Below are positions 1 through 10,358 of a stretch of DNA of 64,000 nucleotides, one piece after another. The notes under the pieces were generated by a model, which was not told the origin of the DNA, did not search any database, and saw nothing but the letters and a program-made list of their open reading frames with translations. The stretch is from Isotricha intestinalis. Taxonomy: Eukaryota > Ciliophora > Litostomatea > Vestibuliferida > Isotrichidae. The stretch spans positions 1 to 64,000 of the forward strand of contig JAJJLU010000005.1 in assembly GCA_023807065.1 (NCBI GenBank), given 5' to 3'. A program made the position numbers and the translations under genes. Numbering within the stretch: the stretch's first letter is position 1; the number at the start of each line of letters is the position of its first letter.

Positions 1-1
1 C

Positions 2-79
2 CCCAATCCCCAAGATTTTAAAAAAATTTATAAAGCTCCTGATTATAAGGAATTTTTAAAGACAAAAAAAAAATACTAA
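2..79 (+). CDS. C-terminal fragment of an unidentified gene (cut by left edge)
   Basis: An open frame runs from the window edge to a TAA at 77-79 and encodes about 25 residues, ending in a Lys-rich tail (…EFLKTKKKY). The composition (Pro, Asp, Tyr, Lys, Glu) and the following change to stop-rich sequence look like the true end of a gene lying mainly outside the window. Too little is present to name a family. The repeated C-rich start of the window is explained by the Pro codons of this frame. Confidence 0.5.
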   Translation, partial: PNPQDFKKIYKAPDYKEFLKTKKKY

Positions 80-1624
80 ATACAAAAAATATTAATTAAA
101 GTGAAAATTATATTAAATAATCATTTAAAATTATTTCTTTGTTAGTATTTATATTTATGTTTTTTTAACTTGATTAAAATTATAATTTTAATTAGGTATA
201 ATTAAGTAAATTTATTGATTAAAGTAGATGATTAAAAAAACCATATCTTTATCATATAAAATTTTTAATTATCTAACAATTAAAATATCGTTAGAGAAAA
301 CTGTTAATTTATTGAAGATTTATAATTTCCATATTATTTTTTTTGTTTAAGTGAATTTTTCAATTTTTTATGTTTTTAATATATATTTTAATGAAATCTT
401 TGATAAAATTATGTTACTCAGAATTTTTCTGTTACTTTAAAAAATAACAGAGGGGAATATATTTTAATAAATATTATTATTGATGGAAATTAATTTGTTG
501 ATTATTTAAATTATATTTTAATTTTTTAAGAATTAGTGAATATATTTTTATTTAATGAGATAAATGAAACTAAATTTCATGAATATATTCGAGAAAATTA
601 CTCTTTAGGGTTCGCAAGATTTAGAAAAATTGTTGTTTATCAACTTTTAATTATGAAAATATAAAGGAAGTATAAATAATAATCCCTTATTTTTTTCAAT
701 TGTTCTTTTTAATAAAATAATTATACAATCTGAAAAAAATACCCAGATTCAAACTTATAATAGTAAAAATCTATGAAATTATATGATAGGAAATAAAAAA
801 TATTTTTTAAGAAGTCTTTTAATTATAATGAAAACAAAGAAAGTTCGATTATTCAAGTCAGAACAAAAGAAAAAAATTATTAAAATTTATCAAATCATTT
901 GTGAACTTTTTATTTTTGGAGATGTAAATAATATCACCAATACGCAATAAATATATTTGTTCCTGATAAAAATATTATATCTAATTATATCAAATAATAC
1001 ATTAACGAACGCCGGGATATAAAAATTATTTTTGAGAAAGAGAAAACAACACAAAAAGAATTGATTTTAAATATGATAATTTTACTTTAATGAATATATA
1101 TTATTAAGAGAAAAAAATTGAATGAATATGAATTAGATAAAGAAATTTCTAAATAAAAAATAATTGAATAACTAATTTCAGAGATAAAAATGACGTAAGG
1201 AATAAATAAAAATAATTAAAAAAAGGTTTTATTACTAATATTTTATGTGTAAAAGAACTTATTTCATTTTTTATTTCACTTTATTTTTTTTAAATAATTA
1301 GAAAAGGTATAGAATATTCTGAATATTCTTTATTTATTAATTTTTTTAATTATGATTGATTAAATGATGTAAAATTTATTCAAAAATTAAAAAAAAATTG
1401 AAATATTCACTTTTAATTATAAGTGAAATAAAAAGAAAAAAAGAAAATTTATTTTCTGAAATTTCCCATATCTCAATCTTCTAAACATTTAAATAAAATA
1501 CAATGAAAAAAATAACCTAAAAAAAATTAACTAAAATCTTTAAACAATAAAATAAAAAAAAAATAAAAACTTATAGAAAAAGGGTATTTAAAACTAAAAA
1601 AAATAAAAAAAAATATAAAAAAAA
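80..1624. other. Gene-poor stretch, nothing recognised
   Basis: About 1.5 kb with frequent stops in all frames at roughly the rate expected for such AT-rich DNA. Patches of higher GC occur near 590-625 and 1005-1018. Short protein-like segments can be read (for example around 545-660 and 820-950), but they are broken by stops and match no family I know. They could be remnants of a decayed gene or transposon. The last 100 bases are the A-rich leader of the SKP1 gene. Confidence 0.5.
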
Positions 1625-2110
1625 ATGGATAAAATGATAACCTTAGTATCATCAGATGGAGAGAAAATGCAAGTAACAGCAAAAGCAGCTCAAAGGAGTC
1701 AATTAGTGAAAGGAATAATAGAGGATTATCCAGATGATGCAGAAGTACCTTTAAATAATGTAAAAAGTAACATTTTGAAAAAAATAAAAGAATATCTTGA
1801 TCATTATCAAGATTCAGAACCAAAAGAAATTGAAAGACCTTTAGCAAGTCAAAATTATCAAGAATGTGTTGATGCTTGGGATTATGAATTTATTAATGTT
1901 GATTTAGATTTAATTTTTGAAATTATTTTAGCTGCTAATTATATGGATATTAAACCTTTACTTGAATTAGCTTCTTCAAAAGTCGCTTCTATTATTAAAG
2001 GAAAAACTCCTGAAGAAATTAGAAAAACTTTCAATATTCAAAATGATTTTACACCTGAGGAAGAACAACAAATTAGAGAAGAAAATCAATGGTGTTTAGA
2101 TAATCTTTAA
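1625..2110 (+). CDS. SKP1: SKP1, copy A (SCF ubiquitin ligase adaptor)
   Basis: The protein of 161 residues is a full-length SKP1, the adaptor that joins F-box proteins to cullin-1 in SCF ubiquitin ligases of cytosol and nucleus. The N-terminal half has the BTB/POZ-like fold; the C-terminal half has the conserved F-box-binding segment with IKGKTPEEIRKTFNI, NDFTPEEE and ENQWC. Pro144 lies in the DFTPEEE segment that is prolyl-hydroxylated and glycosylated in Dictyostelium and Toxoplasma; whether this happens here is inference. The start is the first ATG after an A-rich leader and gives the standard N-terminus. A near-identical copy lies at 10922-11407 on the other strand, differing at M15L, A19S and E65D. 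No intron. Confidence 0.95.
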   Translation: MDKMITLVSSDGEKMQVTAKAAQRSQLVKGIIEDYPDDAEVPLNNVKSNILKKIKEYLDHYQDSEPKEIERPLASQNYQECVDAWDYEFINVDLDLIFEIILAANYMDIKPLLELASSKVASIIKGKTPEEIRKTFNIQNDFTPEEEQQIREENQWCLDNL

Positions 2111-3168
2111 AATTTTTTTTTTGGTCTTAATATGGATTTTTTTAAAAAATATTGTTTTTTTGTTTTGTTTTTTTTTGAAGAATTTTTTTTATTTTTTTAT
2201 TTTTTTAGATTGTTTTGAGGATTTGAAATTATTTTTTTATTTTGTATTTATTTTTTAAATTATTTTTTTAAGCAATGAAAGTCCCATTATATAAGAACAA
2301 TCATTTCTTTTTTAGTTTTATTTTAAAATTTCTTCAAATGAAAAAAATGGTTGATTTATATTTTAAATAACTTTGAGAATTGTATTGCTCTTCAATAAAT
2401 TCATTTTGAAAAAAAATATTTTTATATAAATTACTATAATTTAAATTCTTTATTTTATTGAAAGATCAAATTTTTAATATTTTTTCAATTATTTATTTAT
2501 GGAAAAATAATATACTATTTAATGATTAAATTAAAATTTTAATTACTTATTTTTATTTGAGGAATTTATTTTTAATATACATAAACTCTTTATTTTAAAT
2601 TTCTTATTTAATATTAAATAAAAAAAATACAATAAAATATAAGACTTAATGGTAATTAAAGTTGAATTTAATTCAATGAAAAAAGGAAAAAATTAAAAAT
2701 TCCATTTAAATCTTATACTCTATTTCAATTTAAATAATGAAGATTTCATTTATATATACCTATTATTAATGTTTATTAGTTATTCTCTGCTTTATTCGTT
2801 TGATTCTTTCTTTGAAATAAATTTCGATTAGCAAAATTAGCTTTTTTTCCTAAAAATATTTTTTTTAAAAATATTGCTTTGAATAAAAGAGTAAAAAGTT
2901 AGAAAATTATTTTAATAAATTATTATCATCAAATAATATGGAAAATTTTCTTAATTCTTATATTTAATTATATTCACTATTAAACATTTTAAATACTTAA
3001 TTAAAATAAAACAAATATCCAAAACTTAATAAATATATGATAATAATAAAATAATTTTTTATTTACCTTTAATTGATTTGTTATTAAATTTATCATTGAG
3101 AAATAAATTGATTTATAATTAAATGTATAAGATTGATAGATTTGATTTTGGAAATGATAATTAATAGG
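2111..3168. other. Intergenic region between SKP1 and tRNA-Met
   Basis: This is AT-rich sequence starting with the T-rich trailer of SKP1. I see no supported coding region. An open frame on the minus strand at 3001-3204 overlaps the tRNA gene and has no protein-like composition. Confidence 0.5.
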
Positions 3169-3241
3169 GCTTCCGTGGCGCAGTAGGTAGCGCGTTAGTC
3201 TCATAATCTAAAGGTCACGAGTTCAAACCTCGTCGGGAGCA
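3169..3241 (+). tRNA. tRNA-Met(CAT): tRNA-Met(CAT), elongator type
   Basis: This is a 73-nt cloverleaf in a GC-rich island. The acceptor stem pairs 3169-3175 (GCTTCCG) with 3234-3240 (CGGGAGC), with one T-G pair, followed by discriminator A at 3241. The D-arm contains the A-box-like TGGCGCAGTAGG. The anticodon loop CTCATAA places CAT at 3202-3204, and the T-arm contains the GAGTTCAAACCTC B-box region. The D-arm and anticodon arm resemble eukaryotic elongator tRNA-Met. There is no intron and CCA is not encoded. The strength of all arms makes this a functional gene. Confidence 0.96.
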
Positions 3242-3254
3242 GCCCTCAAAATTC

Positions 3255-3259
3255 TTTTT
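3255..3259 (+). terminator. RNA polymerase III terminator of tRNA-Met
   Basis: A run of five T residues starts 13 bases after the tRNA 3' end, with more T-runs just downstream. This is the usual Pol III stop signal. Such runs are common in this AT-rich DNA, so the exact site is inferred from position. Confidence 0.6.
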
Positions 3260-3574
3260 ATTTCTTTTTTTATTTTTCTTATTACTTTTTTATTATTTTT
3301 AGATAAATATTTTATTTAAAAAATATGTTTGGTATTTTTTTATTCTTTCCTTTCGAAAATAAATCACACATTTTTAATTTATTTTATAATTTATTTATAA
3401 TTAAAATTTGAAAAAATGAAACAATTTAATCATTATCAAATAAATAAAGTATATATATTTCCTTTAAAATTCTAATATAAATTTAATTTCCCTTAAATAC
3501 TTATCAAATAACTATTTGAAAAAAATATAAAAACTCAAAAATATTAAAATTAAAAAAAATAAAAAATAAAATAA
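3260..3574. other. Intergenic stretch, tRNA to secreted-protein gene
   Basis: AT-rich sequence without a supported gene. The final 40 bases are the A-rich leader typical of genes in this window. Confidence 0.5.
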
Positions 3575-4174
3575 ATGATAAAATTAAAAATTCCATATTT
3601 ATTATTTCTTTCCTTTTTTTTATCTCCAATATTATCAGTCCATGAATCCTTTTCAAACGAATGTGGAACATACACTGGAGAAGTGGAAGAGAATCCTTCA
3701 TCAGAAGAATGTATAGGTGCAACAACAGGAGTATCAGATTCATCAATAAAATGTTGTTATATTGAAGGAGAGAAAGATTTGAAGAAGAAGACAGCATGTA
3801 TTTTAGTAACAGACACTCAAGAAAAGAGAATAGAAGCAATAACAGAGATGACTTCCATTGCAACAGGAGTTAAATTAAATTGTGGAAGTCAAAAGGAATT
3901 TCCTTCTGATTGTGGAAGTGATAATCCTTCTTCTATTAGTGATTGTACTAAGGATCATTTAAGTGATGGATATGATTGCTGCTTTATTAATGTTGAAAGT
4001 GAACAATATACTGGAAAGGGTTGCAAAAAATATAAAAATATTGATATTAATACTATTGGTGAAGCTGTTGTTGCTGCGAGAACTGTTGGAGCTAAACTCA
4101 CTGTTGATTGCTTTGATTTTACTTATTATCATATCCATTTTGGTATATTTTTTATTTGGATTTTGGCTTTTTAA
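3575..4174 (+). CDS. Cys-rich secreted or surface protein with two similar modules
   Basis: The 199-residue protein starts with a signal peptide (hydrophobic residues about 8-21) and ends in a hydrophobic tail of about 16 residues, which suggests a GPI anchor or a C-terminal membrane span. Between them lie two related modules, roughly residues 29-105 and 110-181. Each has a Cys-x-Cys spacing, then a paired CC, then two further Cys, and an Ala/Thr-rich helical part before the final Cys (…TGVKLNC in the first, …VGAKLTVDC in the second). The modules look like an internal duplication. I cannot name a family; the layout recalls surface antigens of ciliates, but that is only an analogy. No intron; A-rich leader and T-rich trailer. 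Confidence 0.8.
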   Translation: MIKLKIPYLLFLSFFLSPILSVHESFSNECGTYTGEVEENPSSEECIGATTGVSDSSIKCCYIEGEKDLKKKTACILVTDTQEKRIEAITEMTSIATGVKLNCGSQKEFPSDCGSDNPSSISDCTKDHLSDGYDCCFINVESEQYTGKGCKKYKNIDINTIGEAVVAARTVGAKLTVDCFDFTYYHIHFGIFFIWILAF

Positions 4175-4465
4175 TTTCCTTTTTTTTTTTTGGTATATTA
4201 ATTTTTTTTTGTTTTTTGCTTTTTTGTATTTTTAAATTTTATTTTATTTTGTTTTAATATTTTTTGGAGATTAAGAAAAGATAAATTATTTATAATAAAA
4301 TTATTATTCAATTTTCATATAGAATATTCTTAACTCATTAAATACAAATAAATTTAAAAAAAGAAATCTAATTTAAAAAATAAATATTATTTTAATAACT
4401 AATAAAAAAAATTAAAAAAATAATCCTATATAACCTTAAAAAAACAGATAAATTAAAAACTAAAA

Positions 4466-6466
4466 ATGAGTAAGCGTTCTGTTCAAAATCCTCAATTCAA
4501 CGCGACAACAATGGTACAAGAAATAGTAGCAGTACTTCGTCGTCCACCATTTAATGAGACATTAACATTAATGTCATTTGAAGAAAAAAGAGAATATGAG
4601 TTATTAGAATTGATAGTGAAAGTGATGGGAATGATAGATAAATCAATAAAATTAGATACAAATAATACTGAAGAATGTTTAAAAGCAACATTTGATTTTT
4701 TAAAAATAGTAAAATTTCCATATCCAAGTGATAGACAATTACAAGAAGATTTAGCAAGAGGAGATAAAAGATTATTAATTCAAATACTTCATTTTCTCCT
4801 AACAAATTTAAAAGCTTTAACTAAATCATATTATGTTAATAAATTTATTACTCCAGTTCAAATAAGTAATGAATTTCAAGGAGATGAAGAAATAATAGAA
4901 TTATTAACTAATTATAAAGATTTACAAGCTGAATTTTATACTACTTATAATATGTTAGAAGAAAAAAGACAAAATGCTCCTCAAATTAAAGAATTAAAAG
5001 AAGATATTGCTAAAAATCAAAGTGATAAAATTCAATTAACTCAATCTATTCAAAGATTTAAAAAAGAATATGCTAATAAACCTGATTTTCAAGCTTTATT
5101 AGAAATGACTAGTAAATTAAGAAAAGAACAAGAACAAGATTCTAATTTAGAAAAAAAAATTATGAGACAACAATATGATATTAAAGAAGCTGAAGAAAGA
5201 TTAATGATTGCTCAACAAAGATTAATGGATAATCAAAAAAATATAAATGATAATGTTAGCGCTATTCAATTATTAGAAATTGCTAAAAATCAAAGAAATA
5301 ATAATAGAGATACTTATGAAAATTTATCTAAATATGAATTAATTGATCGAAGAAATAGATTAAAAACTTTAGAACAAATATTACAAATGCCTGAAATTAC
5401 TTTAAGTGATTTATCTAGTTTAAAAAATCAAAGAATTAATTTGGTAAATGATATTGAAAAATTAGAAAATAAAATTAGAAATTCACCAATGCAATCATCA
5501 GAATTACAAATATATAAACAAAATGCAATGCAAGCAACAACAGCAAAGGAAAATTCTGCTAAATTATTAGAGAAATTAGAAAAGGAAAAAAATTTATTAG
5601 AAATTAAATTTAATGAAATGAATAAAAAATTTGAAGCTTCAAAAGGATATAGATTTGTAAGAAAAGATGATTTATTACAACAAGCAGAAAATTTAAAAAA
5701 GAAGAAAGAAACTTATCAAAAATACCAAAAAGTAATTGATAGAATAAAAGGTGAAGCATTAATATTAGATAGAACAATTAATATTTTAAAGGAAAAAACT
5801 CCAGATGGTGAAGAAATATTAAAGAAATACGAAGAAAAAAATGGTAAAATATTAAATCAAGCAAAAAGAGAATTAGAAATTTTAGCAACAAGAAAACAAG
5901 AAATTGATGAAAGTAAAGCTTTAACTTTAGAAGAATATGCAAAATTAATTCAACAAATGAAAAAGAAAATTCAAGATCAAGATAAAAAAAATGTTATTGC
6001 TCCTTTAGCAGAAGAAAGAGATAAATTAAAAAGAGAATATGAACAAATTTTACCTACTTATGAAAAGAAAAAATCTAATTTTCAAAATGCTACTTCTTCA
6101 GTTCAAAAAGTTTATGATCAAGTTAAAGAAGACTATAATAAAAATGAAAAAGTTTTTAGAGATTGTCAAGATAAATATCATCAATTAAATTTATCTATGT
6201 TAATTAATCAAGAAATGCTTAAACGATGTGAAAATGAAGGTCAATTTATGAGTAAACCTGATAAAAGATATAAAGACAATTTTAAAACTTATCAAGATTA
6301 TTATAAAGAAATTATTAATCAAGAAAATGATTTAATTAAAGATTTAAGAGAAAAACAATTAAAAACTAAAGAAACTTATGAAGATAATGATAGACAAATG
6401 AAATTATATAGTGATATGAAAAAATTGTTAACTACTAAATTAGATAGTTTAAAAGGGAAAAAGTAA
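4466..6466 (+). CDS. IFT81: IFT81, intraflagellar transport complex B
   Basis: The 666-residue protein has the length and architecture of IFT81. An N-terminal calponin-homology-like domain (about 1-125) is followed by long coiled coils to the C-terminus. In known IFT81, the N-terminal domain binds tubulin together with IFT74 and the coiled coils pair with IFT74, so the protein carries cargo along ciliary microtubules. Recognisable segments include PPFNETLTLMSF near the N-terminus and GYRFVRKDDL near residue 393, matching the G-Y-x-F-V segment of the family. The gene shows that the organism builds cilia or flagella. No intron. A conventional A-rich leader precedes the ATG. Confidence 0.9.
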   Translation: MSKRSVQNPQFNATTMVQEIVAVLRRPPFNETLTLMSFEEKREYELLELIVKVMGMIDKSIKLDTNNTEECLKATFDFLKIVKFPYPSDRQLQEDLARGDKRLLIQILHFLLTNLKALTKSYYVNKFITPVQISNEFQGDEEIIELLTNYKDLQAEFYTTYNMLEEKRQNAPQIKELKEDIAKNQSDKIQLTQSIQRFKKEYANKPDFQALLEMTSKLRKEQEQDSNLEKKIMRQQYDIKEAEERLMIAQQRLMDNQKNINDNVSAIQLLEIAKNQRNNNRDTYENLSKYELIDRRNRLKTLEQILQMPEITLSDLSSLKNQRINLVNDIEKLENKIRNSPMQSSELQIYKQNAMQATTAKENSAKLLEKLEKEKNLLEIKFNEMNKKFEASKGYRFVRKDDLLQQAENLKKKKETYQKYQKVIDRIKGEALILDRTINILKEKTPDGEEILKKYEEKNGKILNQAKRELEILATRKQEIDESKALTLEEYAKLIQQMKKKIQDQDKKNVIAPLAEERDKLKREYEQILPTYEKKKSNFQNATSSVQKVYDQVKEDYNKNEKVFRDCQDKYHQLNLSMLINQEMLKRCENEGQFMSKPDKRYKDNFKTYQDYYKEIINQENDLIKDLREKQLKTKETYEDNDRQMKLYSDMKKLLTTKLDSLKGKK

Positions 6467-6610
6467 TTTTTTTTATTATTTGGTTAAGGGATAATTTCTT
6501 CTTTTTTTAAATTTTTTATTATTAACAAATTAAATTAATTCAAATTATATTTTAAATTAGAACTATTTATTTATATTATTAATTGTTTATTTAATAATTT
6601 AAATACAATT

Positions 6611-9046
6611 TTAATTTATATTTCCAACAAAAGGAAGATCAAATATTCCTGATTTATAATATTTTACACCTGATTTATCAGAATAATTTGAATTTATAGA
6701 ATTTGTGATTTCTTTATCAAAAGTATCTTCAGTACTATATAACCCACGGTTTCTTTTTATAACCTTTTGCTTTTTTATTCCTAATTTTTTCCTAAAGAAT
6801 TTACTTTCATTTGTTCTATTTGTAAATCTAATTTCATCTTGAGAATCACTTATTTCTGTTAAATATAATGTATTTTTATTTGAACCATCAAATTTTGGTT
6901 TATTTCTTAAATTAAAAACAGATGTTCTTTTATTTGGAATAAAAATAAAATCTTGATTATCATTTTCTTCATTTGTATTATCAGTTTTATTATTTTTATT
7001 AGAAATATTACTCTTTAATCTTTCTAAAAGTCTAGAAGGAGTTATTACTTTAGGAAAATTACTATTACGTTCAACATCAACAACAGTACTGAATTTATAA
7101 TATTTCTTCTTTTTTGGTTTTTTATAGTTAGGATGAAGATTTTTAATATCAACATTCAAATTAATAGATTGTAAAAGTGAACTTGCAGGTTTTAATCTTT
7201 TTTTATGTAATTCTTCTTCAAATTTCTTTTGTTTTTCTCTCAAAATAATATTTTTCAAACTGTTATTTATAAGTGTTTCCTCAATATTTAAAATAGTATT
7301 TTCAAACAAAATTTTTTGAGCTTTATACATAGGCAATAAGTCTTCTCTAAAATCATGATAATGAATTAAAATAAAATTTAAATCAACTTTATAAATAATA
7401 GTATTAGGTTTAGTAACCATTAAGCAATAACTATATTTATTATATTGAATACAACTTTCTAAACCTGCAATTCCACCAGGACTTAATCTAATTAATATTT
7501 GTAATTTATCAAATTTTAAAATATAGTCTTCTTTACAATTCATTTCTACTAAAGGTCTATAAAAAGCACATTCACCTTTATAAACAATATATAAAAAATC
7601 AGCTTTATCAAAAGGAGTGTAAATTATATCTCCTTTATCAACAAAAACTGGAAGAATTTTAGTTAACATTTTTCCCATTTTATAATTTTTTTTTAAGGAA
7701 GGAAATCTTGATAAAATAAATTTAATTTTTTTCATATCACTTGCTATGAATTTATGAGATAATATTTTATCAAAATGTTTTTTTTTTAAATAAAATAAAT
7801 CTGTGTTAGTTGAACAATAAATTGAAGTTGTTCTTGGTATATTATATAATATTCCCCATTCTCCAAAACACATTCCTTCTGATAATTGAGCTCTTGGTAT
7901 TTCAAAGTCTAAAATAAATTTTTCTAATTCTTCTTTTGACATATTTGAATCTGGAGTTTGATGATTTTTAATTGCTTTTATTATTTTTTTATGTTTTGAT
8001 TTTAATGAATTGTGAGATAATTTCTTACTTATATTTGATTCACTTTTTTTAATTAATGTTTTAAATTTTCTTTTTTTATAAATATCTTTTAATTTAAATG
8101 TTTTTATTTTCTTTTTAAGCTCTATTTTTATTCCTATATCTGTCATTTCATCAATGTAATCTTCAGTTATTGAGATTATTGATTTGGAATTTGTCGTTTT
8201 TTTATTATCAGTATCTTTTGATTGATTTTGTATTGTTAAAAAATTTGGATTTTGAATAGATATATTATCGTTACTTTGATTATTATTTATAATTTCATCA
8301 TTATTTTGATTATTCAATTCTTGTTTATTAATATTACTTTGAACACTATCTTGTTTATTTAATTTTTGAATAATATGATCTTTAATAAAATTATTATTCC
8401 TTTCAACAGAACTAGACTCACCACTATAATTTTCACTATAAGAATTATCTGAATCTTCAGATTCTTCTTCTAAATCAGACATAAAGAATTCTTGAGGATA
8501 TTCACATTCAATATAATTAATATCATCTTCTCCTTTAATTAACGCATTATGAAATTTTTTAGTATATTCAATATCAGATACTAATCTAATATCAACTGTT
8601 CCATTAATTACTCCATACATTGCATCACTACTTTCATATTGTCTAAATAAATATTGTCCTTTTGAACAAAATTTATGCTTTATAAAACATGAAATTTTCC
8701 TTATATCATCATTAATTAAATCTTGGAAATTCATATATCTAATTAATCCTTTGAATTTTAGTAATGTTAAATAAATTAAATTTACATTTCTTTCATTTGA
8801 ATCTGAGTGAGTAAATAACATTATATCATTTGATTTTTTTTTATAATGACTTTTTGGGTTTGTGAATTTAGAAAAAGAAAATGATGGTTTTGATGATTCT
8901 TTTATTAATATATCATTATATGAATAATCACCTACGTTAAATTGTTTCTGAAGTTCTTTTTCTTCAAATTCTCTTAGTTTTGATAAAAAAAATATTGCAA
9001 GGAGTTTTACACCTTTTCCTTTTTTCCAATTATTTCTCTTTGACAT
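6611..9046 (-). CDS. Protein with two cyclic-nucleotide-binding-type domains, the first split by an insertion
   Basis: The 811-residue protein contains cNMP-binding-type folds. The first begins near residue 105 (…FCSKGQYLFRQ…) and is interrupted at about 165-380 by a highly charged, Asn/Ser-rich insertion. It resumes with the phosphate-binding cassette FGEWGILYNIPRTTS near residue 395, where Glu and Arg expected for nucleotide binding are present. A second domain follows at about 465-590 and its cassette (GGIAGLES) is degenerate. The C-terminal 200 residues are basic and low-complexity. There is no kinase or channel part. It may be a regulatory protein, or may no longer bind nucleotide; the family is widespread in ciliates. 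No intron. Confidence 0.75.
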   Translation of the reverse strand: MSKRNNWKKGKGVKLLAIFFLSKLREFEEKELQKQFNVGDYSYNDILIKESSKPSFSFSKFTNPKSHYKKKSNDIMLFTHSDSNERNVNLIYLTLLKFKGLIRYMNFQDLINDDIRKISCFIKHKFCSKGQYLFRQYESSDAMYGVINGTVDIRLVSDIEYTKKFHNALIKGEDDINYIECEYPQEFFMSDLEEESEDSDNSYSENYSGESSSVERNNNFIKDHIIQKLNKQDSVQSNINKQELNNQNNDEIINNNQSNDNISIQNPNFLTIQNQSKDTDNKKTTNSKSIISITEDYIDEMTDIGIKIELKKKIKTFKLKDIYKKRKFKTLIKKSESNISKKLSHNSLKSKHKKIIKAIKNHQTPDSNMSKEELEKFILDFEIPRAQLSEGMCFGEWGILYNIPRTTSIYCSTNTDLFYLKKKHFDKILSHKFIASDMKKIKFILSRFPSLKKNYKMGKMLTKILPVFVDKGDIIYTPFDKADFLYIVYKGECAFYRPLVEMNCKEDYILKFDKLQILIRLSPGGIAGLESCIQYNKYSYCLMVTKPNTIIYKVDLNFILIHYHDFREDLLPMYKAQKILFENTILNIEETLINNSLKNIILREKQKKFEEELHKKRLKPASSLLQSINLNVDIKNLHPNYKKPKKKKYYKFSTVVDVERNSNFPKVITPSRLLERLKSNISNKNNKTDNTNEENDNQDFIFIPNKRTSVFNLRNKPKFDGSNKNTLYLTEISDSQDEIRFTNRTNESKFFRKKLGIKKQKVIKRNRGLYSTEDTFDKEITNSINSNYSDKSGVKYYKSGIFDLPFVGNIN

Positions 9047-9425
9047 TATATAATAAAATATATGAATAACATAAAATTAAAAATAACTTGTTTGAGAATA
9101 ATCATTTAAAGAAATTAATATAATAATTATTGAATAATTAAAATAATATTAATCTTTTAATCATACATTAATATTTAATAGACTATAAGGTATGTTAATT
9201 TAAAAAATATATTAACATACTTATAATAGAATTTAATTCCTAAATTCAAAAACAATTTTGCTTTTTTTAATTTTTTAATAACTCTATATAATTAAATTAA
9301 TAAATGAATGAAATATAAAAAAAAAAAAAATTACCTTTATTTCACATAATAATAAACTAATTTAAACTAATAATGAATAAAAAGGTATTTTTACATTTGA
9401 ATAATACAATAGGTAATAAAGAAAT
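9047..9425. other. Intergenic region between two minus-strand genes
   Basis: AT-rich sequence carrying the leader of the cyclic-nucleotide-binding gene and the trailer of the PX gene. I see no RNA gene or open frame of note. Confidence 0.5.
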
Positions 9426-10358
9426 TTAAAAATTTGTTTTTAACCATAAGTTATAAAAATCATAGTACAAATTACAATCACTACTAATAAAAAAATCTTG
9501 AAATTTGAAAGTATCAGTTTCACAAATACATTTTATAATCTGATAAATACATTCTGATATTTGAGGATTATTTAAAGCTAATAATTTTTCAAAATGAAAA
9601 TCCCTTAATTTATATTTAGTAATTAAACGTAAAATTGCACGATAACTCAAATAATTAATATTATTTTCAGGATTAATTAATTGATGAATTAACTTTAAAC
9701 ATGAAATACTCCCTATTATATTTTTTTCTACACAATCACCTATATAATTAATTACACCTTTTAATTTTTTTTCCCCATAAAATAATAAATATATTTGTTC
9801 AGAAGATAAAATATTATCTTCCAAAATTTTATTTCTATTTTGAAAAGTGAAATTATCAATCAATTCAGAAATCATTAAATCATTAGAATCTAAGTCTTTT
9901 AATAAATTTTCAACAATATTTAAATCATCAGTTTTATAATCAATTTCTTCGGAAATATCTAAAGTATCCATCGTTGATTTTCGACTTAATGTTACATTAT
10001 TATCTTTTTTAAGATTTGAATAAATAAAATTTGCAACTTCATTTTTAATTTCTTCATTATTTGAGGATAATAATTTATTAAAATAATTTTCTAAATTTTT
10101 TGCTCTTTCTTCCAACTTTGAATTTGTATGAAAAAATAGCTTTTTGGGAAAAAAAGGTAAAATTTCGAAATTAAATTTATTTTTAAGAAAAGAATTAAAA
10201 GAATAAGCTTTAGAATAGCGAATGAACATTGATGATGGAGATTTAGAAATTAAATCTTCATTATCAAATATATGAAATTCATAAAGAATATAAGATTTAA
10301 ATAGAAAGAATTTCCCATTTTCTTTCTTCATACTTTTATATTCTACTCTAATTACCAT
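9426..10358 (-). CDS. PX-domain protein
   Basis: The 310-residue protein begins with a PX (phox homology) domain at about residues 5-118. Visible signs are the Tyr-x-Phe strand near the start, RYSKAYSFNSFL (the Arg that contacts phosphoinositide is plausible), a proline-containing FPKK loop, and the closing helix with RAKNLENYFNKLLS. PX domains bind PI3P-rich membranes such as endosomes. The C-terminal part (about 190-310) is helical, contains several Cys and Leu-rich helices, and may be an armadillo-like or other helical bundle; I cannot name it. The start codon places the PX domain at the usual distance. No intron. Confidence 0.75.
   Translation of the reverse strand: MVIRVEYKSMKKENGKFFLFKSYILYEFHIFDNEDLISKSPSSMFIRYSKAYSFNSFLKNKFNFEILPFFPKKLFFHTNSKLEERAKNLENYFNKLLSSNNEEIKNEVANFIYSNLKKDNNVTLSRKSTMDTLDISEEIDYKTDDLNIVENLLKDLDSNDLMISELIDNFTFQNRNKILEDNILSSEQIYLLFYGEKKLKGVINYIGDCVEKNIIGSISCLKLIHQLINPENNINYLSYRAILRLITKYKLRDFHFEKLLALNNPQISECIYQIIKCICETDTFKFQDFFISSDCNLYYDFYNLWLKTNF

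Noticed and set aside
1..14. Possible telomere of CCCCAAT type at the left edge
   Set aside because: Only two units are present and they are explained as codons of a frame that runs to TAA at 77-79.
430..1460. A kilobase read as one open frame if TAA and TAG mean Gln and TGA means Trp
   Set aside because: The number of stop triplets in that frame (about 24 TAA, 2 TAG, 5 TGA in some 340 codons) is what random DNA of this composition would give, and other genes here use all three as stops.
3001..3204. Minus-strand frame of 67 codons
   Set aside because: It overlaps the tRNA-Met gene and has no protein-like composition.
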